From contig JAAYRW010000047.1 of NCBI GenBank assembly GCA_012518555.1, positions 1 through 33,357 on the forward strand: a DNA stretch of 33,357 nt, given 5' to 3'. Below are positions 8,404-16,337 of the stretch, one piece after another. This DNA is from Tissierellia bacterium. Its GTDB lineage: Bacteria; Bacillota; Clostridia; Tissierellales; Sedimentibacteraceae. The notes beneath the pieces are model-generated. The model saw only the letters and a program-made list of their open reading frames with translations, ran no database searches and was not told the origin of the DNA. Positions within the stretch are counted from its first letter, which is position 1, and each line of letters begins with the position of its first letter. The translations under genes and the position numbers were made by a program.

Positions 8404-9471
8404 ATGGAAAGAGAAATCATTAAAAGCGATGGTAGAGGAATTATCGCAGGAGATTATGTTAATCAGAATCACGACAACGACAGAGACCAATGGCTAAGAG
8501 ATAGCTTTCCTGAGTGGGGAACTCTACTCAATCAAGAAATTGAGAATAGGGTAGTACCTAAGGGAGAAGTTAGCCTTTGGTGGTGTGGAGGACCTTCTTG
8601 GGTTTTAAAAACCGATGAAGGAGGAATTTTCTTCATAGACATGTACTGTGGACCATCGATGTATACTTCACATTATTATTGTGGAGTTTGCAAACAATCA
8701 GGTGCTGACAGTATAAATTGGATAAGGCTTAACCCACATGTTATTGATCCTTGGAAATTTAACCAATTAGATGGTGTTTTCTGTACCCATGCTCATCAAG
8801 ATCACTGTGACCTTTATGCTGTAAAAGCTGCTTTGAAAACTACGGATGCAATGTTTTATGCACCGCCTGTAGCAGCAGACAAGTTGAGAAAATTTGAAGT
8901 GCCAGAAGAAAGATTAGTTGTTGCAAAAGTAGGGGAATCTGTTAAAGTAAAAGGGGCAGAAGTAGAATTTTTGATCTGCTATGACCAAACAGCTATAAAA
9001 ACAGGAGAAGGTGATGTAAATCTTTCCTTTGAAGAAGCTGCTTGCTGTTTCTTATTCAAAACATCTGGAGGAAATATACTATTTATGGGAGATACCTGGT
9101 ATCATGATGGATATGTTGCATTCAAACATAACTATGATATAGATGTGGCTATATTCGATATGGGAAGCAATGCACCAGGTGCTACAGATAAAATGACTCC
9201 TTATGATTGTGCAAGAGTTGGACAGACTATAGGAGCTAAACTATTAATTCCCGATCATTATGACAACTGGGCAAATACAGCATGTGATCCAGAATTGTTA
9301 GTTAATCAATTTGTAAGAATAATTGAAGAAAATACGCCTGAAATAAAAACCATGATAATGCGTTGTGGCGGAAGATTTGATTATCCAAGAGACCAAGATA
9401 AAAAGAGATATAGGTATCCGGACGGAAGCGAAAACTATGATTTCTCTAAATCAGCTTTTGCAAAAAAATAA
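8404..9471 (+). CDS. MBL-fold hydrolase, UlaG (L-ascorbate-6-phosphate lactonase)-like
   Basis: WLRDSFPEWGTLLNQEIE, FCTHAHQDHCD metal motif, LDPW-type VIDPWKFNQLD, FMGDTWYHDGYVAFKHNYDIDVAIFDMGSNAPGATDKMTPYD, LIPDHYDNWAN, GGRFDYPRDQDKKRYRYPDG parallel recalled E. coli UlaG along its length. Confidence 0.88.
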   Translation: MEREIIKSDGRGIIAGDYVNQNHDNDRDQWLRDSFPEWGTLLNQEIENRVVPKGEVSLWWCGGPSWVLKTDEGGIFFIDMYCGPSMYTSHYYCGVCKQSGADSINWIRLNPHVIDPWKFNQLDGVFCTHAHQDHCDLYAVKAALKTTDAMFYAPPVAADKLRKFEVPEERLVVAKVGESVKVKGAEVEFLICYDQTAIKTGEGDVNLSFEEAACCFLFKTSGGNILFMGDTWYHDGYVAFKHNYDIDVAIFDMGSNAPGATDKMTPYDCARVGQTIGAKLLIPDHYDNWANTACDPELLVNQFVRIIEENTPEIKTMIMRCGGRFDYPRDQDKKRYRYPDGSENYDFSKSAFAKK

Positions 9472-9490
9472 TATAATTGGAGGTCAAGTT

Positions 9491-10357
9491 ATGCGAAGTT
9501 ACTTTTACGAATCACCAGACTCGTTTGGAAAGTTATTTGAAATTTTAGAAGACAACTCAATCGAGATGAAATTTTTAGCGGGAGGATCAGACTTTGTACC
9601 TAGATTATCCCTAGAAAGGGAAAAAATTCATAAGGAAAATCAAAAGGACTCAATGATAATAAACTTGTCTGATTTAGGATTGAATTATATAGTGGAAAAC
9701 GATACCGAAGTTATCATTGGTGCAACAACAACTTTTGCAGAAATAGAAAAAAATGATATCATTAAAGGAGAGTTTCCTGCTTTAATTAAAGCTATAAATG
9801 AAATTGCTGGTTTTTCTGTTAGAAATATTGCAACTATAGGCGGTAATATTATGAATGCATCACCGGCTGCCGATTCGGTTCCTGTTCTTATGGTTTTAGA
9901 AGCGGAATTTGTATTAAGAGGACCAGATGGGTCAAGAAATATTGAAGCAAAAGAGTTCTTCACAGGACCCGGTAAAACTGTAGCTAAAGAAAATGAAGTT
10001 TTAACACATATAATAATTAGAAAAAATAAAGGCAAATCAGCTTTCAATAAACTTGGCAGAAGAAAGGCAGAAACTCTTTCGGTAGTTAATGCAGCTGCTT
10101 ATGTAGAAAAGGAAAATAATATATGCAAGGCTGTAAGAGTTGCCATTGGCTCAGTAGCTCCCACAGTGCTTAGATGTGAGGAAGTAGAAGAATTATTGCT
10201 AGGTAAGGAGCTTACTGAGGAAAATATTAGAGTAGCCAGTGAAAAAGTGGTGGATGCAATTAGTCCTATTGACGATATAAGAGCATCAGCTTGGTATAGA
10301 AAAAAGGTTGCCCCTGTAATTGTAAGAAGGGCAATTGAAGCAGCTATTGTTGATTAA
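9491..10357 (+). CDS. molybdenum hydroxylase FAD-binding subunit (CoxM/NdhF-like)
   Basis: LAGGSDFVPRLSLE, GATTTFAEIEKNDII, SVRNIATIGGNIMNASPAADSVPVLMVLEA. Start at ATG after ggaggtcaagtt (9491); the ORF-track start at 9365 overlaps the upstream gene. Confidence 0.93.
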   Translation: MRSYFYESPDSFGKLFEILEDNSIEMKFLAGGSDFVPRLSLEREKIHKENQKDSMIINLSDLGLNYIVENDTEVIIGATTTFAEIEKNDIIKGEFPALIKAINEIAGFSVRNIATIGGNIMNASPAADSVPVLMVLEAEFVLRGPDGSRNIEAKEFFTGPGKTVAKENEVLTHIIIRKNKGKSAFNKLGRRKAETLSVVNAAAYVEKENNICKAVRVAIGSVAPTVLRCEEVEELLLGKELTEENIRVASEKVVDAISPIDDIRASAWYRKKVAPVIVRRAIEAAIVD

Positions 10358-10368
10358 GGAGGGAAAAT

Positions 10369-10869
10369 ATGTCTGAAATATTAAGCTTTTACTTAAATGG
10401 TAATCCTGTAGAGGTATTGGTTAAACCAGAACAGACCCTACTTGAGTTGTTAAGAGACGAGTTAGGTTTAACCAGCCCTAAGTGTGGATGTAATCATGGG
10501 GATTGCGGTGCTTGCACTGTTATACTTGATGGAAAGGCTGTTAAATCTTGTTTAGTACTAGCTCCTACAGTTAAAGGAAAAAAGGTTGTAACTGCTGATG
10601 GACTTTGTTCAGGAGAAAAATTGCATCCAATTCAGCAAGCCTTCTTAGATTATGGAGCACCTCAGTGCGGTTATTGTACTCCCGGCATGGTGATGGCGGC
10701 AACAGCTTTTCTTTTGGAAAATCCCAAACCTACAAAGGAAGAGATTAAGGAAGCTTTAAGCGGCAACTTATGCAGATGTGCAGGATATGAAAAATATACT
10801 GAAGCAGTATTGGCTGTTTCAAAAGGTGAATTTGGATTATTGCCGGAAGGAAGTGATTTTAATGTTTAA
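10369..10869 (+). CDS. molybdenum hydroxylase 2x[2Fe-2S] subunit (CoxS/NdhS-like)
   Basis: LGLTSPKCGCNHGDCGACTVILDGKAVKSCL and QCGYCTPGMVMAATAFL...LSGNLCRCAGYEKY. Confidence 0.97.
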   Translation: MSEILSFYLNGNPVEVLVKPEQTLLELLRDELGLTSPKCGCNHGDCGACTVILDGKAVKSCLVLAPTVKGKKVVTADGLCSGEKLHPIQQAFLDYGAPQCGYCTPGMVMAATAFLLENPKPTKEEIKEALSGNLCRCAGYEKYTEAVLAVSKGEFGLLPEGSDFNV

Positions 10870-12151
10870 AAGTGTAGGAAAAAGAGTTAAAAAATATGAT
10901 GGAGAAGGTTTAGTTACCGGAAGAATGACATATGTAAGTGATCTTACTATGCCAAATATGTTGATTTGTAAAACTCTTAGAAGTCCATATCACAGAGCCA
11001 AGCTAAACAAGGTAGATGTAAGTGAAGCATTAAAGGTTCCCGGCGTATATGCTATTATAACCAAAGATGATGTACCCCATAACTACTTTTCAATGGTACC
11101 AGACCACCATGTTTTAGCAGAAGAGCTGATTAGGTATAAAGGACAAAATATAGCGGCTGTAGCTGCTATAAGCAAGGAAGTTGCACTAGAAGCAATATCA
11201 AAAATCAAACTTGACATTGAAGAACTACCTTTTGTTATAGATCCTGTTGAAGCATGTAAACCAGGTGCTCCAAAAGTAAGACCTGAAGGCAATCTTCACT
11301 TGTTTGATGGTACAAGTGAAGTTAGAAAAATAAGAAAGGGCGATGTAGAGAAGGGATTTGCAGAAGCTGATTATATAGTTGAGGGAACATATACAACTCC
11401 AAGTCAGGAACATGCTCCTTTGGAAACAAGTGCTTCTTTAGCTTACCTTGATGAAGCAGGCAAGCTGGTTATTCATTCTAAAACCCAAGGTTTGTATTTT
11501 ACACAGGGAGACCTTGCCAATGTATACCAACTACCTTTAAATAAGTTAAAATTTGTGGGCGGAACAATCGGTGGTGGTTTCGGTGGTATGAATAGTATCC
11601 ATACTGACCATCTAGCAGGACTTTTAACTTTAAAAACAGGACGACCAGTAAAGTTTCATTTAACTAGGGAAGAAGAAATGCTATATTCTACTATTAGAAG
11701 TCCATGGATTTTTAAATTTAAAGATGGTATAAAGAAGGACGGTACTATAACTGCAAGAAAAGTTGACATCCTACATGACTGTGGAGCATATACCGAATTA
11801 GGATTATATGCAGTTGAAAAAAATGCCAATATGATTGCAGGGGCAGTAAAAGTAGAAAACTTAGAAGTTAATTCAAGAATGGTTTATACTAATAAAATGC
11901 CTAGTGGTTCAATGAGAGGATTTGGAGTAAATGTAGGGCAATTTGCAGATCAAGTACAGGTTGATAAACTTGCACACGCTGTCGGAATGAAACCTATAGA
12001 GGTAAGATTGAAAAACTCTTTCAAAGAAAACGACGAAAACCATGTTGGAAACCCATTAGTTGCAGTTTCTTCTATTGAAACACTAAAGATGGTTGCTGAA
12101 ATGGCAGGGGAAGAATTAGCTCCTGAATATGCAAATATGAGTTCTAAGTAA
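10862..12151 (+). CDS. molybdenum hydroxylase molybdopterin subunit, N-terminal half (NdhL-like large subunit)
   Basis: GRMTYVSDLTMPNMLICKTLRSPYHRAKL, GGTIGGGFGGMNS, MPSGSMRGFGVNVGQFADQVQVDKLA. ATG at 10862 overlaps the coxS-like stop by 8 bp; ends TAA at 12149-12151. Confidence 0.92.
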   Translation: MFKSVGKRVKKYDGEGLVTGRMTYVSDLTMPNMLICKTLRSPYHRAKLNKVDVSEALKVPGVYAIITKDDVPHNYFSMVPDHHVLAEELIRYKGQNIAAVAAISKEVALEAISKIKLDIEELPFVIDPVEACKPGAPKVRPEGNLHLFDGTSEVRKIRKGDVEKGFAEADYIVEGTYTTPSQEHAPLETSASLAYLDEAGKLVIHSKTQGLYFTQGDLANVYQLPLNKLKFVGGTIGGGFGGMNSIHTDHLAGLLTLKTGRPVKFHLTREEEMLYSTIRSPWIFKFKDGIKKDGTITARKVDILHDCGAYTELGLYAVEKNANMIAGAVKVENLEVNSRMVYTNKMPSGSMRGFGVNVGQFADQVQVDKLAHAVGMKPIEVRLKNSFKENDENHVGNPLVAVSSIETLKMVAEMAGEELAPEYANMSSK

Positions 12152-12165
12152 GGATGGTGAAATAG

Positions 12166-13170
12166 ATGATCAAAAAAGGAAGAGGAGTAGCAAATGTTTA
12201 TTATCCAACCGGATTTAATGGTGGCGGAGATCCTGATTTAGTTTCCCTACGTATTAAAGCTGATGGTACCATTGACATGACAAATGCAAGTTGTGAAATG
12301 GGTCAGGGATTTAAAACTGTTGCAATACAAATGGCAGCTGAAGCTCTAGGAGTAAGTGAAGAATTATTTACATTAGATAATTCAAATACAGATACAGCAG
12401 CATTCAGTATGGATACTGCAGGCAGTAGGTCTACCTATATTGTTGGTTTAGCTGCAATAGCTGCTGCAAATGACTTAATAGTAAAAGTAAAAGAATTTGT
12501 TGCAGAATTAAATAATTGTAGTCCTGATGAAATAGTTTATGAAAATGGCAGAGTTTACAAAAAAGATGATGAAAGTGTAGCTATGACATTGCAAGAAATT
12601 GGAACGGCATCAACCTTCGGAGGAGTATTCTTGATGGGTACAGGCGGTTTTTTACCACCGGTAGGCCCGCCAAGAGATCCAGAAACAGGTTTTACTGTTC
12701 CAAGCAGGTCATATGCATGGGGCTCAACAATAATAGACGTTGAAGTAGATACAGAAACCGGAGTAGTAACAGTAGAAAATGTGTACAATTGCTATGATAT
12801 CGGAACTGTAATCAATCCACTTCAAGCAGAAGGTCAAGTTGATGGTGGAAATATCCAAGGAATAAGTATGGCACTGTATGAAGATTTATCCCCTTATTTT
12901 CCAGAGAGCATAGAAACATATGCATCAAACTTCACAGATTATATTATTCCTACATTTATGGACATGCCTAAACATAGTGAAATAAAGTTTTATGAAAACT
13001 ATGATCCTTATGGACCCTTCGGGGCAAAAGGTTGTGGAGAGATGGTTACAAATACACAGTCTCCAGCAATAGCAAACGCCATCTATGATGCAATAGGCGT
13101 ATATATTGATTCTCTTCCCATCACTCCTGAAAAAGTTCTAAGGGCTTTGGAAGAAAAGAATAAGCAATAA
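12166..13170 (+). CDS. molybdenum hydroxylase molybdopterin subunit, C-terminal half (NdhM-like medium subunit)
   Basis: RGVANVYYPTGFNGGGDPD, CEMGQGFKTVAIQMAAEALGV, DTAGSRSTYIVG, PYGPFGAKGCGEMVTNTQSPAIANAIYDAIGV (catalytic-Glu region). Own RBS-like aaggatggtg. Confidence 0.92.
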   Translation: MIKKGRGVANVYYPTGFNGGGDPDLVSLRIKADGTIDMTNASCEMGQGFKTVAIQMAAEALGVSEELFTLDNSNTDTAAFSMDTAGSRSTYIVGLAAIAAANDLIVKVKEFVAELNNCSPDEIVYENGRVYKKDDESVAMTLQEIGTASTFGGVFLMGTGGFLPPVGPPRDPETGFTVPSRSYAWGSTIIDVEVDTETGVVTVENVYNCYDIGTVINPLQAEGQVDGGNIQGISMALYEDLSPYFPESIETYASNFTDYIIPTFMDMPKHSEIKFYENYDPYGPFGAKGCGEMVTNTQSPAIANAIYDAIGVYIDSLPITPEKVLRALEEKNKQ

Positions 13171-13178
13171 ATAATATT

Positions 13179-13202
13179 CGGACAGGTAAGATTACCTGTC
13201 CG
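13179..13202 (+). terminator. GC-richer hairpin after the molybdenum hydroxylase subunits
   Basis: CGGACAGGTAA-ga-TTACCTGTCCG inverted repeat. No good T-tract follows, so attenuator or processing site is also possible. Confidence 0.4.
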
Positions 13203-13288
13203 ACTACCTAGTATATAGCGACAAACTTGCTATAGTGTTTTGCAAGATTTCATGCTATAATTATTGTAATAAAAGAGCGGAGATAAAT

Positions 13289-14137
13289 ATGCAGAAAATT
13301 GTTATATTTGGCGCAGGACAAAGCGGAAGAATGATTAGAAGCTTGCTTCATGGAAGATTTGAACTTATTTGCTTTGCAGATAATAATTATAGAAATCTTC
13401 CTAGTTGTGTGGATGATACTCCAGTGATATCTCCGAAGGAATTACTAGATATTAGGCCGGACATGGTTATTGTCTCGGTTCTAAATAAAGAATCTGCAGA
13501 GGAAATTTGTAGACAGCTTTCAGAGCAGGGTATAGGTAAATCAAAAATACTTAATATCAATAATTTGAGAGAATTGTTTGATATAAGGCTCTCCACCTTG
13601 AGGTTACAAGCAGAGGAAATTAAGAACAAAAAAATTGAAGGAAACATTGCTGAATTAGGAGTATATAAGGGATATTTAGCAAGGGAATTGAATATCTTGT
13701 TTAAGGAGCGCAAACTATATCTCTTCGATACCTTCGAAGGATTTGACAAGAGAGACCTAGAGTATGAAGGAACTCTAGGAAGCAGAAGGAGAAGCAATAA
13801 TAATTTCAGTGACACAAATGTAGACCAGGTAAAGAGTATCTTGCCTTATCCTGAAAAGGTAGTCTTTTGCAAGGGTTACTTTCCCGAAACTGCAGTAAAT
13901 ATTGAGGATAGCTTTGCATTAGTAAGTCTTGATGCAGATTTATATCTTCCTACTCTGAATGGTTTAAGGTACTTTTATCCAAGACTTAGCAATGGTGGAC
14001 GCATACTGCTTCACGACTATAACAGTAGCCAGTTTCCTTTCGTAAAAAAAGCTGTTGAAGATTTTTCCGTCGAAGCTAACACAGCTATTAGAATAATCCC
14101 CCTATGCGATTTGCATGGCAGCGCAGTTATTATGTAA
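13289..14137 (+). CDS. TylF/MycF-like methyltransferase with N-terminal Rossmann-like (PglD/nucleotide-binding-like) domain
   Basis: N-term MQKIVIFGAGQSGRMIRSLL; C-term GNIAELGVYKGYLARELNILFKERKLYLFDTFEGFDKRD and FALVSLDADLYLPTLNGLRYFYPRLSNGGRILLHDYN, typical of TylF-family enzymes. Confidence 0.8.
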   Translation: MQKIVIFGAGQSGRMIRSLLHGRFELICFADNNYRNLPSCVDDTPVISPKELLDIRPDMVIVSVLNKESAEEICRQLSEQGIGKSKILNINNLRELFDIRLSTLRLQAEEIKNKKIEGNIAELGVYKGYLARELNILFKERKLYLFDTFEGFDKRDLEYEGTLGSRRRSNNNFSDTNVDQVKSILPYPEKVVFCKGYFPETAVNIEDSFALVSLDADLYLPTLNGLRYFYPRLSNGGRILLHDYNSSQFPFVKKAVEDFSVEANTAIRIIPLCDLHGSAVIM

Positions 14138-14153
14138 TATTTAGGAGGAAAAA

Positions 14154-15176
14154 ATGGAATTTTTCAGAGTTTTAAAGGAGCTTGACTTAAATAAAGAAAA
14201 CATAGTTCTTACTGTACTTTCAGGAAATAACATCGGAGATAAGCTCATAGTGTCAGATGGGGCAAAGGTTTACACCAACAATGATTCATATGATTGGAAT
14301 AGCTTGCTTGAATTAATACCTTTTGATAAGAAAAGCAGGCTAGTAAGTTATAAGAAGGAAAAAGTATATATTGAGTTTATAAGCCAGAATTATAGTGTAG
14401 TTGTTTGTGGGGCTGGTCATATTTCAATGCCCATAATAAAAATGTGCCAGCTTTTAAACTTGCCTGTTACTGTAATAGATGACCGAATCAAATTTCTTAA
14501 CAATGCAATAAGTGCAGGGGCAGATAAGGCCATATGCGAGTCTTTTGAAAAAGCTCTCAGCAATATTAAGGGAAGCAAGTCAACTTTTTTTATAATAGTT
14601 ACTAGAGGACACAGGTATGACCAGGTTTGCCTTGAAAATATAATAAATAAAGAAAATGCCTATATAGGAATGATAGGAAGCAAGGTTAGAGTTAAAAAGG
14701 TGCTGGATTATTTAGAGGACAAGGGTATATCAAGGGAGAAATTAGATAAGGTATATACTCCAATTGGCCTAAATATCGGGGCTGAAACACCAGCTGAAAT
14801 TGCAGTTGCTATTATGGCTGAAATAATTGAGGTTAAAAACAAGGCAAAAGGTTTTGGTGTATATTCTGTTGAATTGTTTGATGCAATATTAGAAAATAAA
14901 TACGGGGAAATACCTAGAGCTTTGGTTACCATAGTTTCAAGAAGAGGGTCTGCTCCAAGAGAAGTTGGAACTAAGATGTTGGTATTAAAAGATGGAACAA
15001 TGGTAGGAACAATTGGCGGAGGCTGTGTAGAAGCAGACATTATGCAAGAAGCCCTTTTAGCTATGGATAATCAAGTATGTAAACTTATCCAAGTTGATAT
15101 GACAGGACAAGAGGCGGAAGATGAAGGAATGGTTTGTGGTGGAGTTGTTGAAGTATTTATTGAGCCAATTAACTAA
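14154..15176 (+). CDS. XdhC/CoxI-family molybdenum hydroxylase maturation factor
   Basis: VVVCGAGHISMPIIKMCQLLNLPVTVIDDR and IGMIGSKVRVKKVLDYLEDKG...PIGLNIGAETPAEIAVAIMAEI (XdhC Rossmann), then RGSAPREVGTKMLVLKDGTMVGTIGGGCVEADI (CoxI domain). Confidence 0.92.
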   Translation: MEFFRVLKELDLNKENIVLTVLSGNNIGDKLIVSDGAKVYTNNDSYDWNSLLELIPFDKKSRLVSYKKEKVYIEFISQNYSVVVCGAGHISMPIIKMCQLLNLPVTVIDDRIKFLNNAISAGADKAICESFEKALSNIKGSKSTFFIIVTRGHRYDQVCLENIINKENAYIGMIGSKVRVKKVLDYLEDKGISREKLDKVYTPIGLNIGAETPAEIAVAIMAEIIEVKNKAKGFGVYSVELFDAILENKYGEIPRALVTIVSRRGSAPREVGTKMLVLKDGTMVGTIGGGCVEADIMQEALLAMDNQVCKLIQVDMTGQEAEDEGMVCGGVVEVFIEPIN

Positions 15177-15193
15177 TGTAGCGGAGGAGTAAG

Positions 15194-16279
15194 ATGACAG
15201 TAGGTGCAGTTATTGTTGCAGCTGGCCTGTCTTCAAGAATGAAAGACTTTAAGCCACTGATGAAAATCGGCGATAGGACAATGATTGAAATGACAATTAA
15301 TAATTACCAAGCCCTTAAGGTCGATGAAATTGTTGTAGTAACAGGATATCGTGCAAATGATATTAAAGATGTGCTTAGTGGCAAAAATATTAGCTTTATT
15401 CATAATGAGGATTATGAAAAAACCCATATGTTTGACTCCATATGCCTGGGGCTAAAAGAGATGGAAAGATCAGTTGATTTAGTATTCATTACTCCTTCAG
15501 ACAGCCCTTTTGTTCAGCAGTTTACATTAAAAAAGATGCTAGATCTACTAATAAAGAAAGGTTATAACTTGCTACAACCATCCTATTATGGTAAGAATGG
15601 TCATCCCCTTTTAGTAAGATCCGACTATATCAGTATGCTAATTAAGCACGATGGGACAAATGGAATGCAAGGCCTAATAGCAAAAATGGGTAAAGATTTT
15701 ATTAATGTACCCTTTGTTGACCCGGGTATAATTTTAGATGCAGACACAAAAAAAGATTATGAAAGGCTATTAGACTACAATGAAGAAAGAAGATGTCCAT
15801 CACTTGACCTATGTAGAAAAATTCAAGACTATTTCGAAGTTTCCGATTCAGTTAAAGTACATTCTGATAAAGTGGCTGAAGTTGCCCTAAATATTTATCA
15901 AATATTGACTAATAAAGGAATAAAACTAGATAAAAAACTTATTTTAGCAGCAAGCCTCCTCCATGATATTGCTAAAGGGAAGGCCCATCATGGGGAAGTT
16001 GGAGCAGATTGGCTTTTGGATATGGGCTTTATAGAAGTATCAGAAATTGTAAGAGAACATATGGAGCTTAAGAACTTCCCTAGCACTATAACAGAAAAAG
16101 AAGTAGTATATTTAGCCGATAAGCTAGTTATTGAAGATAAATTATCTGCAATTGAGGATAGATTCTCATATAAGGAAGAATTATATAAAAATAATGAAGG
16201 GGCACTTAGCTCAGTAAAAAGAAGAAAGAAAGAGGCTTTATTTTTACATGAGATAGTATTTGGAAGAGAAAACTATTAA
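15194..16279 (+). CDS. MobA/MocA-like molybdenum cofactor nucleotidyltransferase fused to C-terminal HD domain
   Basis: VGAVIVAAGLSSRMKDFKPLMKIGDRTMIE, FITPSDSPFV, GKNGHPLLVRSDY, then VHSDKVAEVALNIYQILTNKG...LAASLLHDIAKGKAHHGEVGADWL (HD signature). Confidence 0.88.
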   Translation: MTVGAVIVAAGLSSRMKDFKPLMKIGDRTMIEMTINNYQALKVDEIVVVTGYRANDIKDVLSGKNISFIHNEDYEKTHMFDSICLGLKEMERSVDLVFITPSDSPFVQQFTLKKMLDLLIKKGYNLLQPSYYGKNGHPLLVRSDYISMLIKHDGTNGMQGLIAKMGKDFINVPFVDPGIILDADTKKDYERLLDYNEERRCPSLDLCRKIQDYFEVSDSVKVHSDKVAEVALNIYQILTNKGIKLDKKLILAASLLHDIAKGKAHHGEVGADWLLDMGFIEVSEIVREHMELKNFPSTITEKEVVYLADKLVIEDKLSAIEDRFSYKEELYKNNEGALSSVKRRKKEALFLHEIVFGRENY

Positions 16280-16337
16280 TTTCATGATTGTAAAAATATA
16301 TTTTTATTGTTAAAATATATAGAAAGGATAATACTAC

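Noticed and set aside
12140-12170. Possible selenocysteine readthrough or pseudogene at the break in the molybdopterin subunit
   Set aside because: The stop is TAA, not TGA; the second half is in another frame with its own RBS-like sequence and ATG, and a known enzyme (nicotinate dehydrogenase) has the same split.
16280-16337. TAAAAATATATTTTTA palindrome before the BKACE gene as a ModE site
   Set aside because: It lacks the CGTT/AACG ends of the 17760 palindrome and is plausible by chance in such AT-rich sequence.
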